Assembly (NCBI RefSeq): GCF_002368195.1
Contig: NZ_AP018178.1
Span: 1,248,238 to 1,312,237 of the forward strand
Direction of reading: 5' to 3'
Origin: Calothrix sp. NIES-2100
GTDB lineage: Bacteria > Cyanobacteriota > Cyanobacteriia > Cyanobacteriales > Nostocaceae
DNA length: 64,000 bases
This document shows, in pieces, positions 1-9,434 of this stretch; position 1 is the first letter of the stretch; the number at the start of each line of letters is the position of its first letter. The translations under genes were made by a program, and so were the position numbers. Under the pieces are notes generated by a model. The model saw nothing but the letters and a program-made list of their open reading frames with translations, did not search any database and was not told the DNA's origin.

Positions 1-842
1 GACACCGCATTGGCTGCTGCATTTTTGTCTAAACCAATAATTTCTGTACCCACTGGACTTGCAATTCCGATTGCGGCTAACCCCCCAAAAGTACCAATGG
101 TAAAGCATAACCACAACCCGTAAAAGCTGAGGGACTTTAATAAAGGGATACTGCGATCGCTTTGTTTTTCGTTGAGTTTAATCGGCGGTTTCCAACCCGC
201 AGGTTGCCATCCATGAGGTGGATATTTCATTACAGGGGCGATCGCTAATATAATTACAGTAAAGGCGATGCCGAAAATTATTAACGTCGGTTGCCAACCG
301 CGATCGCCGTTAGCCGCAATTAAATTCTTCGCTAAAGGTGCAGTGACAAGCGGTGATAAACCAAAGCCAATTACCGTTGCGCCCACGGCTAAACCCTTTT
401 TATCGGGAAACCATTTAGCATTGACAGCAAGTGGTACACCATAAACAATCCCTACACCCGCTCCCGCAATGATACCGTAGGTAATAGTTAGCAAAGGGAT
501 ATTATTTACCAGACCCGAAGCGGTGTAACCAATCCCCATAACGATCGCCCCCACCGCAGTCACCAGGCGTGAGCCAAACTTTTCAATATAAAACCCTGTA
601 ATGGGCATTAAAATTGAAAATACGACCAATAAAATTGTAAAAGGTAGTAAACTTTCCGTTGCCCCTACCTGTAGAGATTTTTCGATAGTACTACGAAAGA
701 TACTCCAAGAATAGGCAGTTCCTAAACAGAGTAGGATCGTTACACCCAGGGGAATTAGTAACCATCGCCCTTTTTCGGCAGGTAAACCAAATAGTTTGAC
801 ATCATCAACCAAAGAATTATCAAAATTTTTATTGGTACTCAT
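1..842 (-). CDS. OFA-family MFS transporter (oxalate/formate antiporter-like), partial
   Basis: The gene is open from an ATG at 842 and runs off the left edge, giving about 280 visible residues without a stop. The product is strongly hydrophobic with several predicted membrane helices. It starts MSTNKNFDNSLVDD and then has a helix around residues 27-48 ending in GTAYSWSIFR, a hallmark of the OFA (oxalate:formate antiporter) branch of the major facilitator superfamily. A loop carries the cytoplasmic motif WFPDKKGLAVG, also typical of this branch. Members exchange or import small carboxylates across the inner membrane, but the substrate here cannot be deduced. The gene is divergent from the membrane protease at 1072. 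The 230-bp gap between them should hold both promoters, though I see no clear operator. Confidence 0.85.
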   Translation of the reverse strand, partial: MSTNKNFDNSLVDDVKLFGLPAEKGRWLLIPLGVTILLCLGTAYSWSIFRSTIEKSLQVGATESLLPFTILLVVFSILMPITGFYIEKFGSRLVTAVGAIVMGIGYTASGLVNNIPLLTITYGIIAGAGVGIVYGVPLAVNAKWFPDKKGLAVGATVIGFGLSPLVTAPLAKNLIAANGDRGWQPTLIIFGIAFTVIILAIAPVMKYPPHGWQPAGWKPPIKLNEKQSDRSIPLLKSLSFYGLWLCFTIGTFGGLAAIGIASPVGTEIIGLDKNAAANAV

Positions 843-1071
843 TTTTTACAATGGTCGCAACTAACCTAAAATTTACCATTAGACATCCAGAAAATTAATA
901 ATCAAACAGCAGCGACCAGATAACCAACCTTAAATTAATCTTTACCCCCTTTCTGGAAGAACAGTGAGACTTAGCTCAGTTTTTTGTGCAAGCGGGAAAC
1001 TGAATAAGTAGATTAGGATGGAAGAAAATACACTCAAGTAATTGAGGTAATTACGCTAAGGAATGTGACCA

Positions 1072-1812
1072 ATGAGGGAACCAGGAAAGAATTGGGAAAA
1101 CTTGCTTCCCCAAGAAGCACCAAAAGAAGTAGAACGCATGGGGCTAACTTGGCTAATTGCAGCTGCGATCGCCACTAGCTTGCTGTGGCAAATCCCTGGA
1201 GGCGATTATATTTTATACCCCTTTACTATCTTAGCTACTTGGTTTCATGAAATGGGTCACGGCTTGATGGCGTTAATGTTGGGCGGACAGTTTCAGAAAT
1301 TAGAGATTTTTGGCAATGGTTCCGGTGTCGCAACTTATCGCATCGCTTCATCATTAGGGCCAATCGGCCCAGCGTTGGTTGCCGCCGCAGGGCCAATGGG
1401 GCCACCTATTGCCGGCGCAGCTTTGATTCTCGCTTCCCGCAGTTTTAAAGCCGCTTCCCTGAGTTTGAAAATTTTGGGCGGCTTTTTGTTACTTTCCACA
1501 TTAGTTTGGGTTCGTTCCTTATTTGGCTTTGTGGCGATTCCCTTGCTGGGTTTAATGATCTTGGCTATCGGATTAAAAGCACCGCGTTGGGTACAGGGTT
1601 TTGGCATTCAATTTTTGGGTGTACAAGCTTGTATAAGTACATACCACCAACTGAATTACTTATTTAGCTATCGGGCTGGTTACTTGGGACTTTCCGACAC
1701 AGCACAAGTAGAAAAGTATCTGTTTTTACCTTATTGGTTTTGGGGTGGATTAATGGCGATCGCATCTTTGGTAATTTTAGTTCGTAGTCTTCAAGTTGCC
1801 TATCGTCATTAA
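1072..1812 (+). CDS. M50-family (site-2-protease-like) membrane metallopeptidase
   Basis: 246-residue polytopic membrane protein. Residues 59-63 read HEMGH, the zinc-binding HExxH signature, placed at the edge of a hydrophobic segment as in M50B-type intramembrane proteases. Several further hydrophobic stretches follow (about 100-175 and 220-242). A glycine/proline-rich stretch near 98-118 is typical of this bacterial family. The ATG at 1072 is preceded by AAGGA about 10 bp upstream, which supports this start. Family members cleave membrane-embedded substrates or act as zinc-dependent membrane proteins of unknown role. No substrate or partner is evident from the neighbours. The family assignment is good and the proteolytic activity is inferred from the motif. 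Confidence 0.75.
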   Translation: MREPGKNWENLLPQEAPKEVERMGLTWLIAAAIATSLLWQIPGGDYILYPFTILATWFHEMGHGLMALMLGGQFQKLEIFGNGSGVATYRIASSLGPIGPALVAAAGPMGPPIAGAALILASRSFKAASLSLKILGGFLLLSTLVWVRSLFGFVAIPLLGLMILAIGLKAPRWVQGFGIQFLGVQACISTYHQLNYLFSYRAGYLGLSDTAQVEKYLFLPYWFWGGLMAIASLVILVRSLQVAYRH

Positions 1813-1857
1813 TGATTAACCGACAATAAACTATTAACCAAAGATGGTGGCTAAATC

Positions 1858-2127
1858 ATGAATTCGTTAAAAGAAAAGATAATCAAGAAACTAGAACGCC
1901 TCCCAGAAAATGCACAACAGCAAGTTCTAGATTTTGTTGAGTTTCTAGAGTCGCGAAAGGTGACTAATCAAGAATTGAGGGAATTGCAACAGGAAGAAAT
2001 AGAAGAAGGTTGTCCTGTTGAGTATGTTGGGGGAGTCTTAGTAGTACAAGCTTCCGGATTAAATAACTGGGAAACATTTGTGCATAATTTAAGAGAAGAA
2101 CGAATCAATAAATTTACATCCTGGTGA
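1858..2127 (+). CDS. DUF2281/VapB-type antitoxin
   Basis: 89-residue protein whose first 35 residues (KEKIIKKLERLPENAQQQVL and then a DFVEFLESRK segment) match the DUF2281 antitoxin family common in cyanobacteria. The C-terminal half is acidic and likely contacts the toxin. Its TGA stop overlaps the GTG start of the downstream PIN-domain gene by four bases (GTGA), the usual coupling of a type II toxin-antitoxin operon. The antitoxin is expected to bind both the toxin and the operon promoter. The antitoxin role is inferred from family resemblance and gene order. Confidence 0.75.
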   Translation: MNSLKEKIIKKLERLPENAQQQVLDFVEFLESRKVTNQELRELQQEEIEEGCPVEYVGGVLVVQASGLNNWETFVHNLREERINKFTSW

Positions 2128-2570
2128 AAATATTATTTGATACCTCTGTACTTGTGGCGGCGATAGTTGCAGATCATCCTAGTTACCCTGAGGCTTTACC
2201 TTGGTTGCAACGTGTTCAAGCAGAGGCGATAGAAGGATTTGTCTCAACTCATACTCTTGCTGAACTTTATGCCATACTTACTCGCCTTCCTCGTAGTCCG
2301 CGAATTAACCCAGCATTAGCACAGCGGTTACTTGAGGAAAATCTTAACAAGTTTTATAAAGTTGTTCTCACGCCTGAGGATTATCAAGCGACGATAGCCA
2401 GGATGGTAAGTTTAAACCTTCCTGGGGGAGGTATTTACGATGCTTTGATTGCTCAGAGTGCGATAAAAGCAAATGTGGATATTTTACTGACTCTTAATGC
2501 TAATGATTTTACTCGACTGGGCGAGGATGTCGCACAGTTGGTGCAACTGCCAATGAAATTGCAGCCTTAA
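2124..2570 (+). CDS. PIN-domain ribonuclease toxin (VapC-like)
   Basis: 148-residue single PIN domain. The acidic residues that bind Mg2+ in this family are visible: D6 in FDTSVLVAA, E47 in LAELYAIL, D106 in YDALIAQSA and D128 in NANDFTRL. VapC-type toxins cut tRNA or rRNA when freed from their antitoxin. Translation starts at GTG and overlaps the antitoxin stop by four bases, indicating translational coupling. The catalytic set looks complete, so the toxin is probably active. The RNA target is unknown. Confidence 0.8.
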   Translation: MKILFDTSVLVAAIVADHPSYPEALPWLQRVQAEAIEGFVSTHTLAELYAILTRLPRSPRINPALAQRLLEENLNKFYKVVLTPEDYQATIARMVSLNLPGGGIYDALIAQSAIKANVDILLTLNANDFTRLGEDVAQLVQLPMKLQP

Positions 2571-2846
2571 CAGGGCTTTTATGAACATTCTGCTTCAGTT
2601 CTAACCACTGAAATATGCTAGCTGTTTTCATGTTTAATTCTGCCGTGACTTATGGCTGATTAGTTAAGCATAGCGCGACCCAAAGCAATGATACATAAGT
2701 TTTGGGTATCACTTTTTCCAACCCAACCTCATGGCTAAACCTAGAAATATTTTATGCTAAATTTAATAGCTTTAATTTTCACTTTGCTGTAGTTAAATTA
2801 AAAGTGTTTCATGATATTTTCAATTCTTATAAAGATGAGAGAAGTT

Positions 2847-3659
2847 ATGACATACAAAGAGCAGGAATATCACTTGATTGGCGACTATCTAGCCCAATTA
2901 CCATCCGATAAACTCATATCTCAAGCCAAAACAGACGAGCAGCGAATTGAGTGGTTAAGGATAAAGTTGGATTATGCATTCTTTTCAGTTTTTTGGAAAA
3001 CAAGTCAATCTACTCTACAAAATCCCTTAGAGTATGTTGCTGATAATAAGTTAATTGATCCTTATTACTGTGAACACTACAGACGAAGAGTGAAATACCT
3101 GATGGGTTTGTGGGAACTTATAGAAGTTGCTGAATCAATATTTCGAGAAAAATATTTAAAAGTAAACTTGAACTTTAATTACCCTTTTAAATCACCTTTG
3201 ACCATGTTATTTGCATTTTTGCAAGAAGAAGCTGAGGATGAGTTCTTACCGTGTCTACAAAATCACTATGAGAAATCACTGCCAAAAATGAGCGAAATGA
3301 TTAAGCTAGGTAAAAAAGCTCATTTTATAGAAAATGAAGATGGAACACCAAAGTTAGTTTTAGATGACCAACGCAATTTACAAGAAAAAAACAAATATAA
3401 ATCTTTGGAAAGAAATTATTTTATTAAAGAAAGACGTTGGTATTTTCTCTTTATTACCTTCTGTCGCATAGAGGCAAAGTCAAATAACCGGATTAAAAAA
3501 AATTTTGATAAGTTTATGACAGCATTTTATGAATTTCAGAATCATATAGCTACCTCAACTCGTAAGAGAAAATCAGCTACGTGGCAAAAAAGTTATTCTT
3601 ATGCTTGGAAAAAGGGTAAAAAAGTTCCTGCTGGCAAGGGAGGTACTTATAGTGCTTAA
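2847..3659 (+). CDS. Hypothetical protein, unrecognised, basic C-terminus
   Basis: I do not recognise this protein. From the ATG at 2847 it is about 270 residues (MTYKEQEYHL...), and in-frame ATGs at 2811 and 2835 would add up to 12 residues. The 2847 start is preferred because a purine-rich GAGAGAAG lies just upstream. The protein is alpha-helical in character, rich in Lys, Glu, Phe and Tyr. It ends in a strongly basic tail (TRKRKSATWQKSYSYAWKKG followed by KKVPAGKGG) that could bind nucleic acid or membranes. No signal peptide or membrane segment is seen. The DNA is noticeably AT-rich compared with its neighbours, suggesting acquisition by transfer. A second unknown gene follows about 55 bp downstream on the same strand, and the pair ends at the terminator at 4064-4100. 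Confidence 0.6.
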   Translation: MTYKEQEYHLIGDYLAQLPSDKLISQAKTDEQRIEWLRIKLDYAFFSVFWKTSQSTLQNPLEYVADNKLIDPYYCEHYRRRVKYLMGLWELIEVAESIFREKYLKVNLNFNYPFKSPLTMLFAFLQEEAEDEFLPCLQNHYEKSLPKMSEMIKLGKKAHFIENEDGTPKLVLDDQRNLQEKNKYKSLERNYFIKERRWYFLFITFCRIEAKSNNRIKKNFDKFMTAFYEFQNHIATSTRKRKSATWQKSYSYAWKKGKKVPAGKGGTYSA

Positions 3660-3713
3660 TATTTCTTCACATCTTTGACACATTTTATTGAACCACTAGG
3701 AACAGCTTCTAGT

Positions 3714-4040
3714 ATGAGAACTGTAAATTTAGTGGGTTTTCAACCTATGAATAAAGATAATGAAACTGGTTGTTTTCAGTATTCATCCTTGTTATTCCAA
3801 AACTTGGATTACAACTTTGCCAATCAAAAAATAGTGAATAAGCTAGAAAAACACCAAGGAATGATTGTCTCTTCTAATCCAACTGATGCCCCAGCACCAA
3901 TGCCACCCGCAGCTTCAATACCTATATTTATGTATGGAGGAATTGCAGTAGCTGTAATTATTTCAATGACTTACTTTTCCCAGATTCAGTTGAAGTTAAT
4001 TACTGAACTGATCAAAACACTAAACAAAAAGAAAAGGTAA
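3714..4040 (+). CDS. Small hypothetical protein with one C-terminal membrane helix
   Basis: Unrecognised. The ORF is open from a TTG at 3675; the first ATG, at 3714, gives 108 residues and is my preferred start. The N-terminal two thirds are polar. A Pro/Ala stretch (TDAPAPMPPAASIP) leads into a single hydrophobic helix of about 20 residues (FMYGGIAVAVIISMTYF), followed by a short lysine-rich end (LNKKKR). This would be a tail-anchored or single-pass protein with a basic cytoplasmic end. It lies directly downstream of the unknown gene at 2847-3659, probably in the same transcript, and just before a strong terminator. The two may work together, but there is no functional evidence. Confidence 0.5.
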   Translation: MRTVNLVGFQPMNKDNETGCFQYSSLLFQNLDYNFANQKIVNKLEKHQGMIVSSNPTDAPAPMPPAASIPIFMYGGIAVAVIISMTYFSQIQLKLITELIKTLNKKKR

Positions 4041-4063
4041 TTTACTAGCTCTACTAATGTCAT

Positions 4064-4100
4064 AATTAAGCAGTAAGCTTCTAAGGCTTACTGCTTAATT
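4064..4100. terminator. Bidirectional intrinsic terminator between the unknown pair and chlB
   Basis: A perfect 15-bp stem (AATTAAGCAGTAAGC at 4064-4078 pairing with 4086-4100) encloses a 7-nt loop and is followed on the plus strand by a T-rich run. It lies between two convergent genes ending at 4040 (+) and 4124 (-), exactly where a shared terminator is expected. Confidence 0.85.
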
Positions 4101-4123
4101 TTTATTATTGTTAACCCGCTAAA

Positions 4124-5650
4124 CTAAGCCCCGACAGCTTCCTTCGCAGCATAAAGTACTTCAGAGTTGATATCTTTAATGCCGCGATCGCGGGCAAATT
4201 TCTCGGTGTTGCGCTTGACTTTACCGCGCACAAATCCGGGAATTTTGTTCAATTCGGCTAAACCATCTTTTGTCCAATTCAAATCAGATTCGGCGGAAAT
4301 TCCTTTGGTAATTACTTCTTTAGTATCGTGTCCACCAAAGATTTCTAAAAGATGATCTTCCATTCCTAAAGTAAAGGAATTGTAGATCAAATCTGTAATC
4401 TGATTTGTACCTTCGTAACCCAAGAATGGTTTGTAACCAATGGGGAAGTTTTGCACATGGATGGGTGCAGCTATGACGCCGCAAGGAATATCCAAGCGCT
4501 TACCTACGTGGCGTTCCATTTGTGTACCGAAGATAGCAGAAGGTTCGACGCGGGCGATCGCATCCCCAATTTCCCCATGATCGTCGGTAATTAATACTTC
4601 ATCGCAATACTCGCTTACCTGTTCGCGGAACCAGTCTGCATCATATTTGCAGTAAGTTCCCGCCCAAACAACGTGAATCCCCATTTCCCGTGACAAAATC
4701 TTGGTAAGTGCAGCAGCGTGGGTGTTGTCACCAAATACGACAGCTTTTTTCCCGGTCAAGTTTTGACAGTCAATGGAACGGGAGAACCAAGCAGCTTGAG
4801 ATACATACAACGTTTGTTCGTTGATGAAGTCTTCGTATTCTACATCAGCGCCTTGAGCGTTAATTACCTGCTGAATTTTCCGGATGCATCTAGCAGTTTC
4901 TACAACACCCATTGGCGTAATATCTACGTAGGGAATGCCAAATTGTTCTTCTAGGTAACGAGCTGTTGTTAAACCGAGTTCGCGGTAAGGTACTAAGTTA
5001 AACCAAGCTTGGGGCATCTTCTTCAATTCGTTCACAGAAGCGCCTTCAGGAATCACGGTGTTCACCTCAATTCCCAAATCACCCATCAGCTTTTTCAGTT
5101 CGGTGGAATCGTGCTGGTTGTGGAAACCCAGGGTAGAAATACCGATGATGTTAACTGAGGGTTTTGCAGTTTTGCCTTCTGGTAGTTCGCCTTTTTTGCG
5201 GGCTTTCTCAATGTAAAATTGGACGATTTGATTGAGAGTGCGATCGGCGGCTTGCAGTTCGTTGTAGCGGTAGTGGTTGACATCCGCTAGAATAACGTCC
5301 CCTTTGGTTTCCAGTTGTGCCCGTTCAACAAAGTTGTGCAAGTCTTCTTGCAAGATACTGGAAGTGCAAGTGGGAGTTAAGACAATTAGATCTGGGCTTT
5401 CCTCGGCATCTTTGCGGGTGATGTTGTCTACCACCTTCTCCTGAGAACCGCGTGCTAAAACGTTGCGATCTACAACACTGGTTGTTACAGGAGTAAAGTT
5501 CCTTTCCCGCGATAGCATGGAACGCATGACGTTAAAGTAGTCATCGCCAAGTGGGGCGTGCATGATGGCATGGACATTCTTAAAAGAACTGGCGATTCGC
5601 AGCGTACCTATGTGCGCTGGCCCTGCATACATCCAGTAAGCCAATTTCAT
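4124..5650 (-). CDS. chlB: Light-independent protochlorophyllide reductase subunit B
   Basis: 508 residues, full length for ChlB. The N-terminus [20 protein letters not shown] and the segment [15 protein letters not shown] are characteristic. ChlB pairs with ChlN to form the nitrogenase MoFe-like NB component. That component takes electrons from the ChlL iron-sulfur protein and reduces ring D of protochlorophyllide to chlorophyllide in the dark. Cysteines in the N-terminal half (including the PTCTSS motif) and the Asp of the NB 4Fe-4S cluster region are expected to be present. The start at 5650 is supported by GGGAGAAA about 6 bp upstream. chlL and chlN are not adjacent, which is normal for Nostoc-type genomes where chlB lies apart. 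Confidence 0.97.
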   Translation of the reverse strand: MKLAYWMYAGPAHIGTLRIASSFKNVHAIMHAPLGDDYFNVMRSMLSRERNFTPVTTSVVDRNVLARGSQEKVVDNITRKDAEESPDLIVLTPTCTSSILQEDLHNFVERAQLETKGDVILADVNHYRYNELQAADRTLNQIVQFYIEKARKKGELPEGKTAKPSVNIIGISTLGFHNQHDSTELKKLMGDLGIEVNTVIPEGASVNELKKMPQAWFNLVPYRELGLTTARYLEEQFGIPYVDITPMGVVETARCIRKIQQVINAQGADVEYEDFINEQTLYVSQAAWFSRSIDCQNLTGKKAVVFGDNTHAAALTKILSREMGIHVVWAGTYCKYDADWFREQVSEYCDEVLITDDHGEIGDAIARVEPSAIFGTQMERHVGKRLDIPCGVIAAPIHVQNFPIGYKPFLGYEGTNQITDLIYNSFTLGMEDHLLEIFGGHDTKEVITKGISAESDLNWTKDGLAELNKIPGFVRGKVKRNTEKFARDRGIKDINSEVLYAAKEAVGA

Positions 5651-6299
5651 TACTGTTTCTCCCTTTTAAACTGAAATAACACAGAGTGCGTTAACAGATG
5701 GACTTATGATTGCTTGTTTTCTCATCGTTGTCTGATTGTCTCAAAACTTGAGCCTCTTATAAAATGGGGAAATTATTAAGTTTCACCTCAGGTGCGATCG
5801 CTCAAACCTTTTTACCATCTGGGATCTAGCGCTGAATTTAAACAACATTGATGTTGTTTAAGTGACATAAATCTTTATCTTTCTTGCCAGGAAGACTTCA
5901 TAGGGAACGAAGTGAAGTCTGGGGGTGTGTGGGACTACGGCAGGTACTTGCGTTTTTACTGCTTTGAAAAACTTACCTAAACTTAATCAAACTAGTTAAT
6001 TAAACCTCGTCAATTTTGAAACCTGGAGTAGTGCGGGACTCAAAGCCCGCTACTACAAGCTCTCTTGCAGATGCTCCCACTACTTTTAAAACTATGGTTC
6101 TCAAAATAGATGTGGTTTAAGTTAGCGTTTTCTTCCTGCTTCTACCAAGTAGATTGAGAGTGAATACCACACAAGGGAAATGATTATTAGTAAATAATGT
6201 GGTTTTAACTACGCTCTGACGTTGAATGAGTAAGATAAACTTGCTGAATGTATGTCATCCAACTACTGACTTTCATTTAGTAACAAAAAAGGATCAGCA
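5651..6299. other. 650-bp intergenic region with two small hairpins
   Basis: No gene is seen. The region must contain the chlB promoter (minus strand) and the promoter of the small gene at 6300. It holds an 8-bp perfect inverted repeat, AGACTTCA at 5893-5900 and TGAAGTCT at 5913-5920. It also holds an imperfect hairpin (GTAGTGCGGG...CCCGCTACTAC) near 6029-6055 that resembles interspersed repeats in Nostoc genomes. An HIP1-type GCGATCGC lies near 5794. Confidence 0.5.
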
Positions 6300-6524
6300 A
6301 TGAGCCAAGAAGTAGCCAAAGTAGTGTTATGGGAAGAAAATCAAAAAGATTTTCTCAAAAAGTTTCATGATTTACAATTTCTTCCCAGAATGGGAGAGGA
6401 AGTTTACCTCAAAAAGGAGAAATGGAAAGTAACAAGAATTGAACATGATGTAGAAGTTAATGAAATTAATGTCTACATGGAATTAATCAAAAAAGTCAGG
6501 CACGAGAAGTCCTCTAATTCATAA
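6300..6524 (+). CDS. Small hypothetical protein, 74 aa
   Basis: Not recognised by name. It is preceded by a good ribosome binding site (AAAAAGGA, about 7 bp upstream), and its composition is that of a real small soluble protein. It starts MSQEVAKVVLWEENQKDF, then FLPRMGEEVYLKKEKWKVTR, which suggests a small beta-barrel-like fold with alternating charged and hydrophobic residues. There is no signal peptide or membrane helix. It stands alone, convergent with the amine oxidase gene that ends 14 bp later. Confidence 0.6.
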   Translation: MSQEVAKVVLWEENQKDFLKKFHDLQFLPRMGEEVYLKKEKWKVTRIEHDVEVNEINVYMELIKKVRHEKSSNS

Positions 6525-6538
6525 ATTTGTCGGGTAGT

Positions 6539-8518
6539 TCACTCAGGTAAATTAATCGCCGGATTACGGCTAAAGAAACCTCTAGGAGCAAGTTTAAACC
6601 CTACTCGATGCGTTGGCATCACAGGCCAATCTTCTGGACGGGGAATATGCGTAACGCCCATTGTGTACCAAAGTACGATATCTTCACCAGTCAATGGTTC
6701 ATCATTGGCAATATATTGAGGTAAACCTTGGCCAGGTTGAGTTTGGTTAGGATAATCTCCACCAGCATAGAGTTCATCTGGCTGATATTTTGTTACCCAG
6801 ACATGGTGTGTCGCAAAGCCCGCTTTCTCACGAATCTTCGCACCTTCCACAGGGAAAAATATCGTATTACCTCCTGGCATTAGCATATATGCTGGTGGAA
6901 TTCCTAAAGTATTTTTACGATTGGCGTTAACAATCATCCATTCGCGGCTGTGTTTCATATCCAAATCGCGGACAGCAGCAGTTTCTGTGGTTAATGGAGT
7001 ATCTGTAACTGCGATCGCATTTCCGAGAGTATTTTTATTATCCATCGGTAAGGCTTGTACATTCATTTCCATGACAGAATTAGCCTGACCATCTACATCC
7101 ATATCTAGGCGGTAGTTGAAAAAGTGTTGATGATTCACCCCGAAGATATTCTTGGCTATTAACCGACCATATAAATTATCATCAGATTGTTTTTCGGCCG
7201 CTGTCCCCTGTGCTAAAACAATTCCTGTTAAATCGTTCTGAACTTCTAAACTGCCATCTTGGTGAAAAATCCAATTCAGGCTGTAATCATAATTATCAAC
7301 CGCCCCCGTCATTGTCATTACTAGTTCTCGATTGCGACGGACATAATTTTTCTGGGTGTTGTATTCGTAATGCTTCCATAGCATCCCATTATCTCGTTCG
7401 TAAATGCCAATCACCCTTGGCATTTCGTAAGGTTCTCCCTGTTCATTAGCCATTACAGCATTTAACAACAAGCCATTTTCGGGAATATCTTTACCTAACT
7501 CCATTGAGGTAGCAAGGGAACCAAAATTATATTCGCCAACATCAAAGGCATTTCTAAAAGCCCAGGTAAAGTTAGGATAACCATAAGGTACTACCATTTC
7601 CGATAGGCTAGCACGGTATAAAACTGGTCGAATTTTTTCCCCGTCGTCATAAGTTACTTGGTAAAGAACTAACCCACTACGGGGATGCATGAGATAACGG
7701 AAATTCCAACCTTGCCAAGTAATTGTATTACCTTTAATTCGGAAACTAGTACCTTGAGGTTGGAGAATCTTTAATAATTTGGGGGGTGAAAGTAATTTAC
7801 CCAAAGATTGCAGATCATAGTTCCAATTCTGTTTGGAGAAAGGTACTACCCCGTTGTCTACAAAGCTGTCGATTTTACCTGTGTTTAAATCAACTGTAGC
7901 CAGCACACCTTCAATCGGACTGGCAAAATAGTTCCAATTCTTGCCTTTGTAGTAAGATAAGGCGCGACAAAGACGCTTACCTTTAGCAGTTTCATTTTCA
8001 GTTAAAATACCTGGTGCCCAGCAATTAATTTTAACTTGATCAAAATCTGTAATTCCCCGTTTTTGCATAGCTGCTTGCCATTGGGGGTCAGATTGTACAA
8101 CCTTCTGTGCTAGACCATATTCTGGGTTAATCAGTGCAGGTTCGACTTTAGGTATTGGTTTCCAAGAACTTAAAGTTTGGGTTTTGAGGTCAACAACAGC
8201 TTCATAGGTTTGATTTTTCTCTCTCTCATACACTACCAAGAAAGCTTGGCGACTAAATGTCTTACCAGGTGTAAAATTAAGAACTTCTTTTTTATCTGGT
8301 TCTTGCAAAGTTATTAAGGGGAAGACAGACTTTTCCGTGAGATTTTCATTTTTCTTCACCACTGCAACCGCAGTTTTAATTTCTGCTGATGTTAACGCAG
8401 TAAGAGGATGGGAAATAGAATATTTCTGTTCAGATAAAATTCCCCTTATATCTGAAATACCATAAATCAAAATAATCAATACAATGATTAAACCAAAAAA
8501 ATGTCGCCTCTTAATCAT
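6539..8518 (-). CDS. Copper-containing amine oxidase (TPQ enzyme)
   Basis: 659 residues, close to the family size. An N-terminal hydrophobic helix (residues 7-22) suggests a membrane anchor or export signal, so the enzyme probably acts in the periplasm or at the membrane. The catalytic machinery is visible. D326 in AFDVGEYNFG is the general base. Y410 in DNYDYSLNW is the residue that self-oxidises to topaquinone. H463 and H465 in NHQHFFNYRLD, and H624 in MGVTHIPRPEDWPVMP, are the copper ligands. The enzyme oxidises primary amines to aldehydes with release of ammonium and H2O2, so it could be a scavenging nitrogen source. No amine transporter is adjacent. Such oxidases are scattered in cyanobacteria. 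Confidence 0.93.
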   Translation of the reverse strand: MIKRRHFFGLIIVLIILIYGISDIRGILSEQKYSISHPLTALTSAEIKTAVAVVKKNENLTEKSVFPLITLQEPDKKEVLNFTPGKTFSRQAFLVVYEREKNQTYEAVVDLKTQTLSSWKPIPKVEPALINPEYGLAQKVVQSDPQWQAAMQKRGITDFDQVKINCWAPGILTENETAKGKRLCRALSYYKGKNWNYFASPIEGVLATVDLNTGKIDSFVDNGVVPFSKQNWNYDLQSLGKLLSPPKLLKILQPQGTSFRIKGNTITWQGWNFRYLMHPRSGLVLYQVTYDDGEKIRPVLYRASLSEMVVPYGYPNFTWAFRNAFDVGEYNFGSLATSMELGKDIPENGLLLNAVMANEQGEPYEMPRVIGIYERDNGMLWKHYEYNTQKNYVRRNRELVMTMTGAVDNYDYSLNWIFHQDGSLEVQNDLTGIVLAQGTAAEKQSDDNLYGRLIAKNIFGVNHQHFFNYRLDMDVDGQANSVMEMNVQALPMDNKNTLGNAIAVTDTPLTTETAAVRDLDMKHSREWMIVNANRKNTLGIPPAYMLMPGGNTIFFPVEGAKIREKAGFATHHVWVTKYQPDELYAGGDYPNQTQPGQGLPQYIANDEPLTGEDIVLWYTMGVTHIPRPEDWPVMPTHRVGFKLAPRGFFSRNPAINLPE

Positions 8519-9107
8519 CTTTTACATATTTACAGCAAGATTATACTTATCTATTTCTTAGATTATTCGACAAAACAGAATAGCTTTATGAATTTTTAAT
8601 GTTTTTCATTAGTACTATCATCCGGCGGCTATTGCCACAATTCGCAGGCGTTATACTTATCTGTACGGCGTTTGAGAATCACATATCAAGATAAAATATT
8701 TGTGAAGTATACATATTTCATATCCAGAAAGGGGATATCGTGCCAAAACTGGAAAATTGTATGTTAAATACTTAATAAAGTCGTTCAAAGTGTTGTCAGG
8801 GACATATTACAGCCTCTGAAATGTTTAAAATTTATTTTCTCTTGTAAGAGATAAGTAATGTGTGCATATGATGTTTAAGATTGCCAAAAAAACTATTTAT
8901 GAAGAATCTACAATTGGGCAATAGCCGGAAAAGTTTATTCTAGGGCACCCAACTCCAGATTATTCAAGCACCAGTTATGAGCAAGTTATTCTGGATACTG
9001 ATTTAGATTCATCATCAAAAAATTGAATGCAGCGGTGGCTATCACCTAGGCACAGTGGCGGATGGTGGGATGAATATTTTCTACTCCTTAATTGAAGAGG
9101 TGAAACA
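8519..9107. other. AT-rich intergenic region, no intact gene
   Basis: About 590 bp upstream of the amine oxidase. No supported ORF was found. The phrase TTATACTTATCT occurs twice (near 8543 and 8650). A short open stretch near 8940-9025 ends in a stop without a convincing start. It may be part of the same decayed locus as the RTX-type remnant that follows. Confidence 0.4.
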
Positions 9108-9434
9108 ATGAATATCTCGGGAATAATTAATGATGATTTATTGATCGGAACAGCATCTAGTGACATCATTGATGGACTTGCTGGCGGAGATCGCCGAGAA
9201 AGTTAAGATGACGATGACATTCTCAATAGAGGTAATAGTGACGATAGAAACAGTAAAAATCTTTGAGATAGTCTTGGCAATATTCGCTATGCACAAATTG
9301 CTGCGTTATTTGGTGGCGCTGGTAATAACACCCTCAATGATGGTGCTGGTTATGACAGAGGCACTGTAAACTATACTAATAGTGAAGAGAAATTAGTTGC
9401 AGCACAAATTGCCGTGTTCTACAAATCGAACTGA
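9108..9434 (+). pseudogene. Decayed RTX / hemolysin-type calcium-binding repeat gene
   Basis: Reading from the ATG at 9108 gives 108 residues interrupted by in-frame stops at 9204 (TAA) and 9264 (TGA), with no frameshift between them. The reading frame encodes LLIGTASSDIIDGLAGGD and, later, FGGAGNNTLNDGAGYDRG. Both are degenerate copies of the GGxGxDxLx nonapeptide that binds calcium in RTX proteins. An aligned ribosome site (GAAGAGGTG) precedes the ATG. Intact homologues are usually much longer secreted proteins, so this is a truncated and nonsense-mutated remnant. A different decayed frame on the opposite strand meets it at its 3' end. Confidence 0.7.

Noticed and set aside
1335..1607. Minus-strand frame inside the membrane protease gene
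   Set aside because: Shadow of the real plus-strand coding sequence.
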